In this document: one piece after another, positions 27,949-37,864 of the stretch | Position numbering within the stretch: position 1 is the first letter of the stretch | How the letters are laid out: every line of letters begins with the position of its first letter | From: Sediminicola sp. YIK13 | GTDB taxonomy: Bacteria > Bacteroidota > Bacteroidia > Flavobacteriales > Flavobacteriaceae | DNA length: 64,000 nt | Direction: 5' to 3' | NCBI RefSeq assembly: GCF_001430825.1 | Contig: NZ_CP010535.1 | Coordinates: forward strand, 3,452,501-3,516,500 | The notes under the pieces: generated by a model | What the model saw: the letters and a program-made list of their open reading frames with translations, nothing else | Told to the model about the DNA's origin: nothing | Database searches by the model: none | Made by a program: the position numbers and the translations under genes

Positions 27949-28911
27949 ATGAAAAATCCAATTATACTCATTTTAGGACTGTGTTTGATGCTCGTAGGTT
28001 GTGCAGAGGACCAAAAAGTAAAAGAAGAGGTTCAGAATATTAATGTTAATGTAAAAGTTTTGCGTTTTGACAGGGATTTTGCAGAAGCAGGGCCCTTGGA
28101 TATACCAGGGCTTAAAAATACATACCCTTATCTCTTTCCTGCCCAATATCCCGATAGTGTTTGGGAGGCAAAATTAAAGGATACCCTTCAAGTGGAGCTG
28201 CTTTATGAAGTGGGGAAGGCTTTTCCAAATTTCAACAATGAGACCCAAGACTTGGAATTGTTTTTTAAGCATGTAAAATATTACTTTCCAAACATTAGCC
28301 TTCCAACAGTTGTGACGATTACTTCTGACGTGGACTATAATAACCGCATAATTTTAGCCGATTCCTTGTTGATTATTGGATTGGATAATTATCTGGGGCA
28401 GGATCATAAATTTTATGGGGGGATACAGAAGTATATATCCTTTGGTTTGGACAAGGAATATATGGTGTCCGATGTGGCTGCAGCTTTTGCGAAAAAAGTA
28501 AATCCTTATCCAAGGGACCGCGCCTTTTTATCTCAACTCATTTATTACGGCAAAGAACTTTATTTAAAAGATAAACTTTTGCCATTGAAATCTGATGCTA
28601 TCAAAATAGGGTACTCCCAAGAAGAATTAGATTGGGCGAAAGCCAATGAGGAAATGATTTGGCGCTATTTTATAGAACGCGAACTTTTGTACAGTACGGA
28701 CACCAAATTGGCCATGCGGTTTTTGGATCAGGCGCCATTTTCAAAATTTCAATTGGAGTTGGACAATGAGTCACCAGGCCGTATAGGAAGGTATATAGGA
28801 TGGGAAATAGTAAGGTCATTTATGGAGAAGAACAATGTGACTTTACAGCAATTATTAAGTCTTTCTGCCGAAGAAGTGTTTAAAAGGTCTAAATATAAGC
28901 CCAATAAATAA
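27949..28911 (+). CDS. gldB: Gliding motility lipoprotein GldB
   Basis: 320 residues with a lipoprotein signal peptide ending LVGC (Cys at 18). The body (VKVLRFDRDF near residue 37, YLGQDHKFYGGI, YMVSDVAAAFA) matches GldB, a lipoprotein required for gliding in Flavobacterium johnsoniae. Biochemical role unknown. gldC follows 54 bases downstream, the order found in gliding flavobacteria. Confidence 0.9.
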   Translation: MKNPIILILGLCLMLVGCAEDQKVKEEVQNINVNVKVLRFDRDFAEAGPLDIPGLKNTYPYLFPAQYPDSVWEAKLKDTLQVELLYEVGKAFPNFNNETQDLELFFKHVKYYFPNISLPTVVTITSDVDYNNRIILADSLLIIGLDNYLGQDHKFYGGIQKYISFGLDKEYMVSDVAAAFAKKVNPYPRDRAFLSQLIYYGKELYLKDKLLPLKSDAIKIGYSQEELDWAKANEEMIWRYFIERELLYSTDTKLAMRFLDQAPFSKFQLELDNESPGRIGRYIGWEIVRSFMEKNNVTLQQLLSLSAEEVFKRSKYKPNK

Positions 28912-28965
28912 GGGAGGTCTTATAAATTTTCCAGAGATATTAATTGAACAAAAATAAGAATTGAA

Positions 28966-29301
28966 ATGTCAAAATTAGAAACTTCAGAGATAACGTTAAG
29001 GGTTGCCGTTGATGAAAACAGGGTTCCGGAAAAATTGAGCTGGTCCGCACAAGATGGAGGTATAAACAATGAAGAGGCTAAGGCCATGTTGCTTTCAGTA
29101 TGGGACAGTAAGAATCAAGAATCCCTAAAAATAGATTTATGGACCAAGGATATGCCCGTGGACGAAATGAAGATATTCTTTCACCAGACGCTGGTTTCCC
29201 TATCTGATACTTTTATGAAAGCTACCCAGGATGAAAAAATGACGGCCACCATGAAGGATTTCTGTGATTATTTTGCGGAGAAACTCGAACTTAAAAAATA
29301 G
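28966..29301 (+). CDS. gldC: Gliding motility protein GldC
   Basis: 111 residues, cytoplasmic, no signal peptide. The sequence (SEITLRVAVDENRVPEKLSW near the start, MLLSVWD, KDMPVDEMKIFFHQTL) matches GldC. In F. johnsoniae, loss reduces gliding without abolishing it. Position directly after gldB supports the call. Confidence 0.88.
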   Translation: MSKLETSEITLRVAVDENRVPEKLSWSAQDGGINNEEAKAMLLSVWDSKNQESLKIDLWTKDMPVDEMKIFFHQTLVSLSDTFMKATQDEKMTATMKDFCDYFAEKLELKK

Positions 29302-29358
29302 GCTTTAAGCGAGAGCAAACTGTAAGGAATTTCTCTTCAGGCGGACTTACTTAGTACT

Positions 29359-29760
29359 ATGGAAAAAAGAGTCAGAGTAACCCCCGAAGAAAAATTGCTT
29401 TTTGTTTATAATGCGAATTCCGGAAGGGGAAATACCTGGATGGATGTTGCCCATAAAATATTGAGCCCCAAAACTTATGATTGCAATCTATGCTATATAA
29501 CTTTTGGGGTGTTTTCTGAAAATAAGGCATGGAAAAGGTTCAGAGAGCAGTCCTCTCTAGAGATGGAGTTTTTGCACAAAGATGAGTTTGCTAAATCTTA
29601 TGCCTCCAAATTTGGACACAAATTTACATTTCCCATCGTTCTTGCAGAAGCAGCCAATGGCTTCGAAGTGTATGTAGGTACTGAGGAATTGAATGCGCTT
29701 AAAAATTCAGAAGATTTGATAGGTGTTCTAAAGAGTAGATCGGAAGTTTCCTCATTGTGA
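29359..29760 (+). CDS. Conserved protein of unknown function with a CxxC motif
   Basis: 133 residues. It shows LLFVYNANSGRGNTWMDVAHK, then SPKTYDCNLCYITFG with a CxxC, then WKRFREQ and EFLHKDEF. I recognise this pattern from widespread uncharacterised bacterial proteins but know no function; the CxxC could be redox-active or metal-binding. It follows gldC by 57 bases and probably shares its transcript. It ends one base before convergent engB begins. Confidence 0.7.
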   Translation: MEKRVRVTPEEKLLFVYNANSGRGNTWMDVAHKILSPKTYDCNLCYITFGVFSENKAWKRFREQSSLEMEFLHKDEFAKSYASKFGHKFTFPIVLAEAANGFEVYVGTEELNALKNSEDLIGVLKSRSEVSSL

Positions 29761-29761
29761 A

Positions 29762-30388
29762 TTACAAAACGGAATTTTGTAATTCTTTAAAGAATTTTTC
29801 GTTCAGGTCATCAATGTAATGAAGAAGTTCTTCCCGGCCAATATCACTAGTGGATGAGGTTACAAAATACTGCGGTGCCTCCTCCCAAATGCCCGCCAAA
29901 AGATCCTTGATGTAGGCGTTTATATGATTTTCAATGGCCTTGGGTCTTAGTTTATCTGCCTTGGTAAAGACAATGCAAAAAGGGATGGCATTTTCACCCA
30001 TCCATTCCATGAATTCCAAGTCGATTTTTTGAGGTTCATGTCTGATATCAACCAATACAAAAGCGCACACCAGTTGTTCGCGCTCCCTAAAATAATCCGT
30101 AATATATTTCTGAAAGGTTTTTTTGTCCTTTTTAGACACTCTGGCGTAACCATAACCAGGTAGATCTACCAAAAACCAATTGTCATTAATTTTAAAGTGA
30201 TTGATAAGTTGTGTCTTCCCTGGTCTGCCCGAAGTTTTGGCCAGACTCTTTCTTTGGGTCAACATATTGATCAAAGAAGATTTCCCTACATTAGATCTGC
30301 CTATAAAGGCATATTCCGGTAATGGATCCTTGGGACAATGGGTCACTTTGGAATTGCTTATCACAAAGTTGGCCGACTTAATTTTCAT
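29762..30388 (-). CDS. engB: Ribosome-biogenesis GTPase EngB/YsxC
   Basis: 208 residues. G1 is GRSNVGKSSL, G3 is DLPGYGYA and G4 is FTKADK, in normal order. Members assist 50S assembly. The alpha/beta hydrolase gene lies just upstream (13 bases), so the two probably form an operon. Confidence 0.93.
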   Translation of the reverse strand: MKIKSANFVISNSKVTHCPKDPLPEYAFIGRSNVGKSSLINMLTQRKSLAKTSGRPGKTQLINHFKINDNWFLVDLPGYGYARVSKKDKKTFQKYITDYFREREQLVCAFVLVDIRHEPQKIDLEFMEWMGENAIPFCIVFTKADKLRPKAIENHINAYIKDLLAGIWEEAPQYFVTSSTSDIGREELLHYIDDLNEKFFKELQNSVL

Positions 30389-30400
30389 TTCAATCTTACT

Positions 30401-31165
30401 TTAGTAGTTGCGCTTGCTTAACCAGCTGTCCAATAGTGTATTAAATTCCTTGGGATGTTCCATCATTGGGGCATGCCCACATTTTTCTATCCAATAAAGC
30501 TCGGAGTCCGGAAGTAATGCATGGAATTCGTTGGCTACATTGGGAGGGGTTACATTATCATTTTTACCCCAAATAATACAGACCGGCGTATGCATATTGG
30601 GAAGGTCCTTGGACATGTTGTGGCGTATGGCGCTCTTGGCGATGGCCAAAGTTTTTACCAATTTTATGCGATTGTTGACAGTCGCAAAAACTTCATCAAC
30701 AATTTCTTTAGTGGCTACCTCTGGATCGTAAAAAACGTCCTGGGCTTTCTTTTTTATAAATTCATAATCCCCACGTTTTGGATATCCGTCACCCATAGCG
30801 CTTTCGTAGAGGCCGGAGCTGCCAGTAATTACAAGGGCTTTTACATTTTTGGGATAAAGCTTTGTGTGCAGAAGGCCAATATGGCCACCAAGCGAATTTC
30901 CTAAAAGAATCACATCCTTCAGGCCTTTGAATTCGATGAATTGTTCCAAGAATTTAGCAAAACTTTTGACATTGGTTTTTAATAACGGCATGTCATAAAT
31001 GGGAAGTTCAGGAATGAGTACTTTATACCCCTTTTTTGGGAAGTGGGTCATCACACCATGGAAGTTGCTTAAACCACCCATGAGACCGTGTAAAATGATA
31101 ATGGGTTTTCCTTCACCCATCTCAATGTATTTAAATTTTCCTTCTTTAATAATCTGTTCTTCCAT
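30401..31165 (-). CDS. Alpha/beta hydrolase
   Basis: 254 residues. The oxyanion HGLMGG near residue 25, nucleophile elbow GNSLGGH near 97, Asp in IWGKND and His in CGHAPM form the catalytic set of an alpha/beta hydrolase. Substrate unknown. First gene of the unit with engB; a near-perfect promoter lies 29 bases upstream. Confidence 0.85.
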   Translation of the reverse strand: MEEQIIKEGKFKYIEMGEGKPIIILHGLMGGLSNFHGVMTHFPKKGYKVLIPELPIYDMPLLKTNVKSFAKFLEQFIEFKGLKDVILLGNSLGGHIGLLHTKLYPKNVKALVITGSSGLYESAMGDGYPKRGDYEFIKKKAQDVFYDPEVATKEIVDEVFATVNNRIKLVKTLAIAKSAIRHNMSKDLPNMHTPVCIIWGKNDNVTPPNVANEFHALLPDSELYWIEKCGHAPMMEHPKEFNTLLDSWLSKRNY

Positions 31166-31193
31166 TTAAAGGATGGCTTCTGGTCTTAGTTGA

Positions 31194-31222
31194 CAAATAT
31201 AGACAATTCCAACTAATAGCAA
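31194..31222 (-). promoter_or_regulatory. Near-consensus Bacteroidota promoter of the hydrolase-engB unit
   Basis: On the minus strand TTG (31222-31220), an 18-base spacer, and TATATTTG (31201-31194) match the flavobacterial TTG-N17-23-TAnnTTTG promoter pattern. The start codon is at 31165. Confidence 0.65.
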
Positions 31223-31361
31223 TGCATTTAGTCGAAATGTAAAGCGGGTAATAACGCTCTGTTTTATAGGATGTTCCGAAAAGTCTACCACTTTTTTTTG
31301 AGCTATTTATCAGGATGTTACGCTCTAAATTAATTCTAAAAATAAGAAATTTATTAACAAT

Positions 31362-31405
31362 GTGGTAATTTGTGGTAAATAGTGGTAATAATTTCTATAT
31401 ATTTG
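31362..31405 (+). promoter_or_regulatory. MraZ-type operator (three GTGGTAA repeats) and -7 element of the dcw cluster
   Basis: GTGGTAA occurs at 31362, 31372 and 31382, an exact 10-base period, followed at 31398-31405 by TATATTTG, a perfect Bacteroidota -7 element. MraZ binds direct G-rich repeats with 10-bp spacing upstream of its own gene, so autoregulation of the cluster is the likely reading. The repeats sit where a bound repressor would block the promoter. mraZ starts at 31434. Confidence 0.8.
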
Positions 31406-31433
31406 AGTTATATAAGTAAACCAACCTTTATTT

Positions 31434-31898
31434 GTGATAAGCTTCATAGGGACATACGAGTGCAAAGCCGATGTTAAGGGCAGGATAATGATGCCTGTTG
31501 CTCTTAAGAATCAGATGGCCCCTATGCTTTCCAATGGTTTTGTTTTGAAGCGCTCCGTTTTTCAGCCTTGCTTGGAATTGTATCCTATGGAAGAGTGGAA
31601 TCTTTTGATGGAGAAGATGAACAAAAAAAACCGTTTCAAAAAGAAAAATAATGACTTCATAAGGCGGTTTTCTGCAGGGGTCAAGGTTGTTGAAGTAGAT
31701 GCTACTGGTAGATTGTTGATTCCTAGGAATTTAGTTTCCATAGCAGGCATATCCAAAGATGTGGTTTTGAGTTCGGCCATCAATATCATTGAGATTTGGG
31801 ATAAGGACAGTTATGAAAAAGTAATTGATGAAACTGCAGAGGATTTTGCGGATTTAGCAGAAGAAGTAATGGGAGATGATGGAGATGAGTTATCATAA
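31434..31898 (+). CDS. mraZ: Transcriptional regulator MraZ
   Basis: 154 residues from a GTG start. Two AbrB-like MraZ half-domains are visible: GTYECKADVKGRIMMP and VEVDATGRLLIPRNLVSIAGI, each with the D-x-K/T-GR signature. The protein forms rings and binds its own promoter repeats. First gene of the division and cell wall cluster; its last 23 bases overlap rsmH. Confidence 0.94.
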   Translation: MISFIGTYECKADVKGRIMMPVALKNQMAPMLSNGFVLKRSVFQPCLELYPMEEWNLLMEKMNKKNRFKKKNNDFIRRFSAGVKVVEVDATGRLLIPRNLVSIAGISKDVVLSSAINIIEIWDKDSYEKVIDETAEDFADLAEEVMGDDGDELS

Positions 31899-32781
31899 TC
31901 CGGTGTTGTTGAAGGAGTCTGTAGACGGACTCAATATCAAAGAGGATGGAGTGTACGTTGATGTCACCTTTGGTGGTGGAGGGCATTCCAGGGAGATACT
32001 CCGTAGGTTGGGTGAGAAGGGCAAGTTGTTTGCTTTTGATCAAGATGAGGATGCATTGGAGAATGCTTTGGACGATGATCGTTTTCAGTTGATCCATGAG
32101 AATTTTAGATACATGACCCAATTTTTAAAGTTCTATGGTATAAGAAAGGTGGATGGTATTTTAGCCGATTTTGGCGTTTCCTCTCATCAGTTCGATAAAG
32201 CAGAGCGTGGATTTTCTACCCGTTTCGATGCCGATCTGGATATGAGGATGAGTAAAAAGAATACGATTTCTGCCCATGATGTAGTAAATAACTACTCATA
32301 CGATGAGCTGAGAAGGGTGTTGTTCGAATATGGGGATCTAAGAAATGCCAACGCCATGGCCAAGGCAATTGAGGTTGCCAGAGAAGAATCTCCGATTCAG
32401 ACCACAGATCAATTGAAAGGAATATTAAAGCAATTTTTGCCTTCTTCCAAAGAGCATAAAATATTGGCACAGATTTATCAGGCCATACGTATTGAAGTGA
32501 ACCAAGAGATTGAGGTCATCAAGGAGTTTTTGATGCAGACACCTGGAATATTGGAAGCGGGAGGGAGATTGAGTATGATCAGTTACCATTCTTTGGAAGA
32601 TCGTTTGGTGAAACGCTTTATTAGGGCAGGTCGGTTTGATGGGGATCCTGAAAAGGATTTTTATGGAAATATAGATGTTCCCTTTAAAAAAGTTGGGGGA
32701 TTGATTGTTCCTTCAAGAGAAGAAATAAAATTGAACAATAGGGCGCGAAGTGCCAAATTGAGGATTGCAGAAAGAATTTAA
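31876..32781 (+). CDS. rsmH: 16S rRNA (cytosine1402-N4)-methyltransferase RsmH
   Basis: 301 residues. YHNPVLLKESVDGL starts the family alignment, then DVTFGGGGHS (SAM binding), the GILADFGVSSHQ and RGFSTRFDADLDMRM segments, and SYHSLEDRLVKRF. The ATG at 31876 is used; another in-frame ATG at 31885 is equally plausible. It methylates N4 of C1402 in the ribosomal P site. Confidence 0.95.
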   Translation: MMEMSYHNPVLLKESVDGLNIKEDGVYVDVTFGGGGHSREILRRLGEKGKLFAFDQDEDALENALDDDRFQLIHENFRYMTQFLKFYGIRKVDGILADFGVSSHQFDKAERGFSTRFDADLDMRMSKKNTISAHDVVNNYSYDELRRVLFEYGDLRNANAMAKAIEVAREESPIQTTDQLKGILKQFLPSSKEHKILAQIYQAIRIEVNQEIEVIKEFLMQTPGILEAGGRLSMISYHSLEDRLVKRFIRAGRFDGDPEKDFYGNIDVPFKKVGGLIVPSREEIKLNNRARSAKLRIAERI

Positions 32782-32817
32782 ACGGTTTGGGCTAATTGTC
32801 CCAGTATATAATACGAT

Positions 32818-33135
32818 ATGAGAAAAGGAATTTTGGATATTTTAAAAGGTAAGTTTTTGGTGAGCGGGGATGCTCCCAAGAATTGGCTTTTTATCATTTT
32901 CGCCTCTTTTTTGGCTACCGTAATGATTGCGAGTTCGCATAGTGCTGATAGTAAGGTGCATCGCATTGCAAATTTAAATGAACAGGTAAGGGAGTTGAGG
33001 AGTGAATTCGTGGATGTGCGCTCGGACCTGCAAGGGTTGAAACTGGAGTCTGCCATCATGGGAGCCTTGGCAGAGGATGGATTGTATCCATCTGAAACCC
33101 CACCAAATAGAATAATAGTTAAGTCTAAAGAATAG
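32818..33135 (+). CDS. ftsL: FtsL-like division protein
   Basis: 105 residues: a short cytoplasmic tail, one TM helix (about 23-43, WLFIIFASFLATVMIASS), then a leucine-zipper-like periplasmic coil (IANLNEQVRELRSEFVDVRS). This topology between rsmH and the ftsI transpeptidase fits FtsL, which links FtsQ and FtsB to FtsWI. The sequence is poorly conserved, so the call rests on topology and position. Confidence 0.8.
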   Translation: MRKGILDILKGKFLVSGDAPKNWLFIIFASFLATVMIASSHSADSKVHRIANLNEQVRELRSEFVDVRSDLQGLKLESAIMGALAEDGLYPSETPPNRIIVKSKE

Positions 33136-35141
33136 TGGCTACGACGGAAAAAAACATATTGACCCGATTGTATATAGTGGTGGGATTTCTATTCCTGTTC
33201 GCTATTGCCGTTTTGGTAAAGCTGGTCAGCATCCAGATGGTGGACGGGGACAAGTACCGAAAGCTCGCCATGGATAGGACAGAAAAGATGTTTACCATTG
33301 CCCCTAATAGGGGCAATTTGTATTCTGATGATGGGAGTTTGTTGGCGACCTCTGTTTCCAGGTATTCCATACGTTTTGATGCAGAAACTGTAAGCGACAA
33401 GGATTTTGAAGAGAATGTAAAGCCATTGTCGGACGCATTATCCAAAACGTTCAATAAGCCTTCTTCTTATTATCAGCAGTTGTTCCGTAAGGCAAAGGCC
33501 AATAAGAATAGGTATAAATTGATAGCCCGCAATCTTGATTATTCAGATTACATAAAGGTGAAGGAGTTTCCGTTGTTCAACAAAGGTCCATATAAAGGTG
33601 GACTCATTGTAGAACAAAAGACGGTGCGTGAGCACCCCCTGGGAAAAATGGCAGAACGAAGTGTTGGTTATGAAAGGGTAGATGAAAACGGTTATTACAC
33701 CCGTGTAGGTCTAGAAGGGGCCTTTGGAGAATATTTAAGGGGCGTTGAAGGAAAGAGATTAAAGCAGAAAATTGCCAAAGGGCAATGGAAGCCCATAGGA
33801 TTTGATAATATCGTGGAGCCTCAGGATGGGTACGATGTTATATCTACCATTGATATCAATATTCAGGACATAGCACATCATGCCCTTTTGGGACAGTTAG
33901 AAAAATACAAGGCAGATCATGGTTGTGTTATTGTAATGGAGACCAAGACCGGAGAAATTAAGGCCATTTCCAATTTGGGCATTACCGGTGATGGGAATTA
34001 TTATGAGCGTTTAAATTATGCCGTAGGAGAATCCCACGAACCTGGGTCAACCTTTAAATTAATGTCGTTGGTGGCAGCCTTGGAGGATAAGGTAGTGGAT
34101 ACAAGTACGGTTATTGATACTGAAAAGGGACAATGGCGGGTTTATGATAGAACTGTTAGGGATTCTAAATGGGGAGGTTACGGCAAAATATCCGTAGCTA
34201 AGGCATTTGAGCTTTCCTCCAATACTGCTTTTGCCAAAATCATCCATAATAACTATAAGGATAATCCGGGAAAATTTGTCAATAGACTAATGAACATGGA
34301 TCTCCACAAAGAGTTGGGACTGCCTATTAATGGAGAAGGCACCCCTGTGATAAGATATCCTGGGGACAAAGGTTGGTCCGGAATTTCTTTGGCATGGATG
34401 TCTCATGGATATGAGGTTGCCCTGACCCCCTTGCAGACACTTTCTTTCTATAATGCCATTGCCAATGATGGTGAAATGGTAAAACCCAGATTGATCAAAG
34501 AGGTTAGGGAATGGGACAAGACCATACTGAAATTTGAGAAAGAGGTTATCAATCCTTCTATTTGCTCTCAAGAGACGGTGAACAAGGTGCAGCAACTTTT
34601 AAAGGATGTTGTAGAAAAGGATTACGGAACTGGCCATGGCTTGTACTCTCCTAATTTTTCCATGGCAGGAAAAACAGGTACTTGTCAAAAAGATTATGTG
34701 TCCAAGGATCCTAACAAGTTAAAGTACATTTCTACTTTCGCTGGTTATTTTCCTGCAGATAACCCAAAGTACTCCTGCATCGTCGTTATTCATGAGCCCG
34801 ATAAAAGCGTAGGATACTATGGGGCAGATGTTTCCGGTCCGGTATTTAAGTCCATTGCCCAAAAAATTTACGCAACCAATCCATTGACAGATGAGATTGA
34901 GGATATGCGACCTGAAGCGGTGCAGTTGGAAAAAAACTACGAGCAATACTACGCAAAAGCACAACAGGATTATAAGATACTTCCAAATGTTCAAGGGATG
35001 AGCGGTATGGATGCCGTGGCCCTTTTGGAAAATTTAGGAATAGAAGTAGAGGTGAAGGGTAATGGTAAGGTAAGAAGTCAGTCCATCTCCCAGGGAACGG
35101 ATCTGAACAAGGTCAAAAAAATAATATTGGAACTTTCATGA
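33135..35141 (+). CDS. ftsI: Division-specific penicillin-binding protein with a PASTA domain
   Basis: 668 residues from GTG, overlapping the ftsL stop by one base. One N-terminal TM helix, the PBP dimerisation domain, then the transpeptidase with SxxK (PGSTFKLMS), SxN (SSNTAF) and KTG (GKTGTC). The last 60 residues are a PASTA domain (LPNVQGMSGMDAVALLENLG). It crosslinks septal peptidoglycan. Confidence 0.94.
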   Translation: MATTEKNILTRLYIVVGFLFLFAIAVLVKLVSIQMVDGDKYRKLAMDRTEKMFTIAPNRGNLYSDDGSLLATSVSRYSIRFDAETVSDKDFEENVKPLSDALSKTFNKPSSYYQQLFRKAKANKNRYKLIARNLDYSDYIKVKEFPLFNKGPYKGGLIVEQKTVREHPLGKMAERSVGYERVDENGYYTRVGLEGAFGEYLRGVEGKRLKQKIAKGQWKPIGFDNIVEPQDGYDVISTIDINIQDIAHHALLGQLEKYKADHGCVIVMETKTGEIKAISNLGITGDGNYYERLNYAVGESHEPGSTFKLMSLVAALEDKVVDTSTVIDTEKGQWRVYDRTVRDSKWGGYGKISVAKAFELSSNTAFAKIIHNNYKDNPGKFVNRLMNMDLHKELGLPINGEGTPVIRYPGDKGWSGISLAWMSHGYEVALTPLQTLSFYNAIANDGEMVKPRLIKEVREWDKTILKFEKEVINPSICSQETVNKVQQLLKDVVEKDYGTGHGLYSPNFSMAGKTGTCQKDYVSKDPNKLKYISTFAGYFPADNPKYSCIVVIHEPDKSVGYYGADVSGPVFKSIAQKIYATNPLTDEIEDMRPEAVQLEKNYEQYYAKAQQDYKILPNVQGMSGMDAVALLENLGIEVEVKGNGKVRSQSISQGTDLNKVKKIILELS

Positions 35142-36601
35142 TGTTGTTAAAAGACATATTGTATGGGGTTAGCCTATCCGCTGTTAGCGGAAGCACCAAT
35201 GTTATGGTCAATGCTATTGTTTTTGATTCCAGAAAGGTAGGATTGGATGATGTTTTTGTCGCCATTAAAGGGACTGTCACAGATGGTCATAAATATATAG
35301 AACATGTAGTTGCAGCTGGCGCCAAAGCAATTATCTGTGAAGAACTTCCCAGTGTAATGGTGAACGGGGTAGTCTATGTAGAGGTTGATAATGGGAATAA
35401 AGCCTTGGCAATCATGGCTTCAAACTATTACGGAAACCCGTCCAAAAATTTGAAATTGATAGGGATAACTGGTACCAATGGTAAAACCACTATCAGTAGT
35501 CTTTTGTATCAGTTGTTTAAAAAGGCAGGTTTTAAAGTGGGCTTGATCTCCACTATAAAAATCATGGTAGATGACAATGTTTATGCTACCAGCCATACGA
35601 CTCCAGATGCCTTGACCATTAATTATCACTTGCATTTAATGAACGAGGTGGGAGTCGAGTATTGTTTTATGGAGGTGAGCTCCCATGGAATTCATCAAAA
35701 AAGAACAGAGGGACTAGTATTTGCAGGGGCCATTTTCACCAATTTGTCTCATGACCATTTAGACTATCACAAGACCTTTGCAGAATATAGGGATACCAAA
35801 AAAATACTTTTTGATAAGTTACCTAAATCAGCTTTTGCCCTCACCAATATCGATGACAAAAACGGATTGGTGATGCTGCAGAACACAAAAGCCAGAAAAT
35901 TCACCTATGCCTTAAAATCTTACGCAGATTACAGGGCCCAGATCTTAGAGAACCAATTCCATGGTCAATTGTTAAAGATTGATGGGGATGAGGTCTGGTC
36001 TAGGTTGATAGGGGATTTTAACGCTTACAATATGTTAGCTATTTATTCCACTGCCGATCTTTTGGGATTGGAAAAACTGGAGATATTAAGGTTGCTGAGT
36101 GAACTGGAAAATGTAGATGGCAGATTCCAATATTTTATATCCAAAGAAAAAATTACAGCAATAGTCGATTATGCCCATACGCCGGACGCACTAAAAAATG
36201 TACTTATTACGATAAATGCATTGAGGACTGGAAATGAAAAAGTCATTACCGTAGTGGGGTGCGGTGGTGACAGAGACAAGTCTAAACGTCCGGTTATGGG
36301 TCATATCGCTACAGAATTTAGCAATCAGGCCATTTTCACTTCGGATAATCCACGTACAGAATCTCCTGCACAGATTATTAAGGATATGGAAGAAGGGGTA
36401 GAGGCGCAAAATGTACGCAAGGTACTTGCTATTGAAAATAGGGAGCAGGCAATTAAAACAGCTTGTCAATTGGCAGAGGCCAATGATATCATCCTCATAG
36501 CGGGAAAAGGCCATGAGACCTACCAGGAGACCAATGGGGTGCGGGTAGATTTTGATGATTATAAAAAAGTGAAGGAATTATTAACGATGTTAAATAAGTA
36601 G
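35138..36601 (+). CDS. murE: UDP-MurNAc-L-Ala-D-Glu:meso-diaminopimelate ligase
   Basis: 487 residues, overlapping the ftsI stop (ATGA). ATP-binding GTNGKTT in the central Mur ligase domain, and DNPRTES, the meso-diaminopimelate specificity motif, in the C-terminal domain. It adds DAP as the third residue of the stem peptide. Confidence 0.95.
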   Translation: MMLLKDILYGVSLSAVSGSTNVMVNAIVFDSRKVGLDDVFVAIKGTVTDGHKYIEHVVAAGAKAIICEELPSVMVNGVVYVEVDNGNKALAIMASNYYGNPSKNLKLIGITGTNGKTTISSLLYQLFKKAGFKVGLISTIKIMVDDNVYATSHTTPDALTINYHLHLMNEVGVEYCFMEVSSHGIHQKRTEGLVFAGAIFTNLSHDHLDYHKTFAEYRDTKKILFDKLPKSAFALTNIDDKNGLVMLQNTKARKFTYALKSYADYRAQILENQFHGQLLKIDGDEVWSRLIGDFNAYNMLAIYSTADLLGLEKLEILRLLSELENVDGRFQYFISKEKITAIVDYAHTPDALKNVLITINALRTGNEKVITVVGCGGDRDKSKRPVMGHIATEFSNQAIFTSDNPRTESPAQIIKDMEEGVEAQNVRKVLAIENREQAIKTACQLAEANDIILIAGKGHETYQETNGVRVDFDDYKKVKELLTMLNK

Positions 36602-36643
36602 CATTTCCATTTTCATTTGGAAAGAGGAAAATAGAAAAGAGAT

Positions 36644-37864
36644 ATGTTATACTACCTTTTTGAATATTTAGAAAAACATTACCAAATCCCTGGGGCGGGA
36701 CTGTTCCAATTTATAACGTTCCGTGCAGCGATTGCGGTGTTGTTCTCTTTGATCATAGCTACAGCCTACGGAAAGCGTATCATACTTTTTTTACAGCGCA
36801 AGCAGATTGGAGAAACTGTAAGAGATTTGGGACTTGACGGTCAGAAACAAAAAGCTGGTACCCCAACCATGGGAGGGCTAATAATTATAATAGCTACGTT
36901 GATTCCAGTGCTGTTGTTTGCCAAGTTGGACAATATTTATATCATCCTTTTGATTGTCACCACCATTTGGATGGGGATTATTGGATTTGTGGATGACTAC
37001 ATAAAAATTTTCAAGAAGGACAAAGAGGGGTTAAAAGGGAGGTTTAAAATAATGGGGCAAGTGGTGTTGGGCCTAATCGTGGGTTCAACCCTTTATTTTC
37101 ACCCCCAGGTGACCATGAAAGAAGCAAACAGAACTTTAATAACACAAAGTTATACGGTAGTTGCCCAATCTGGCGATGAAATAAAATCCACGAAAACCAC
37201 GGTTCCTTTTTTTAAGAATAATGAGCTCGATTATAGTGTTTTTATCACTTGGGCCGGAGAAGGCCTGCAACCTTATGCGTGGCTGATCTTTATTCCAATC
37301 ATTATCATCATAGTAACAGCGGTATCCAATGGCGCAAATTTAACCGATGGTATAGATGGTTTGGCCGCGGGAACCTCGGCGATAATTGTCTTTACCCTGG
37401 GTATTTTTGCTTTCGTTTCCGGTAATATCATTTTTTCGGACTATCTGGATATCATGTTCATACCAAGAGCAGGGGAATTGGTGGTATTTATAGCCGCCTT
37501 TTTAGGGGCTCTGGTTGGGTTCTTATGGTACAATGCCTTTCCTGCCCAGGTATTTATGGGAGATACGGGTAGCCTTACCATTGGGGGGATAATTGCTGTT
37601 ATAGCCATTATCGTAAGAAAAGAACTCTTGATTCCTGTGTTGTGTGGAATCTTCTTTGCTGAGTCAATTTCAGTAATGCTACAAGTAGGATATTTTAAGT
37701 ACACCAAGAAAAAATTTGGTGAAGGCCGGCGTGTGTTTCTAATGGCGCCACTTCATCATCATTACCAAAAAAGGGGCTATCACGAAAGTAAGATTGTGAC
37801 CAGGTTCTGGATTATAGGAATTCTCTTGGCAATTGTTTGTATCGTAACCTTAAAAGTTCGCTAA
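36644..37864 (+). CDS. mraY: Phospho-N-acetylmuramoyl-pentapeptide transferase
   Basis: 406 residues with about ten TM helices. Hallmarks are [35 protein letters not shown] and the [10 protein letters not shown] His motif. It transfers phospho-MurNAc-pentapeptide to undecaprenyl phosphate, giving lipid I. It carries an insert of about 60 residues between early helices, usual for Bacteroidota. Confidence 0.95.
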   Translation: MLYYLFEYLEKHYQIPGAGLFQFITFRAAIAVLFSLIIATAYGKRIILFLQRKQIGETVRDLGLDGQKQKAGTPTMGGLIIIIATLIPVLLFAKLDNIYIILLIVTTIWMGIIGFVDDYIKIFKKDKEGLKGRFKIMGQVVLGLIVGSTLYFHPQVTMKEANRTLITQSYTVVAQSGDEIKSTKTTVPFFKNNELDYSVFITWAGEGLQPYAWLIFIPIIIIIVTAVSNGANLTDGIDGLAAGTSAIIVFTLGIFAFVSGNIIFSDYLDIMFIPRAGELVVFIAAFLGALVGFLWYNAFPAQVFMGDTGSLTIGGIIAVIAIIVRKELLIPVLCGIFFAESISVMLQVGYFKYTKKKFGEGRRVFLMAPLHHHYQKRGYHESKIVTRFWIIGILLAIVCIVTLKVR

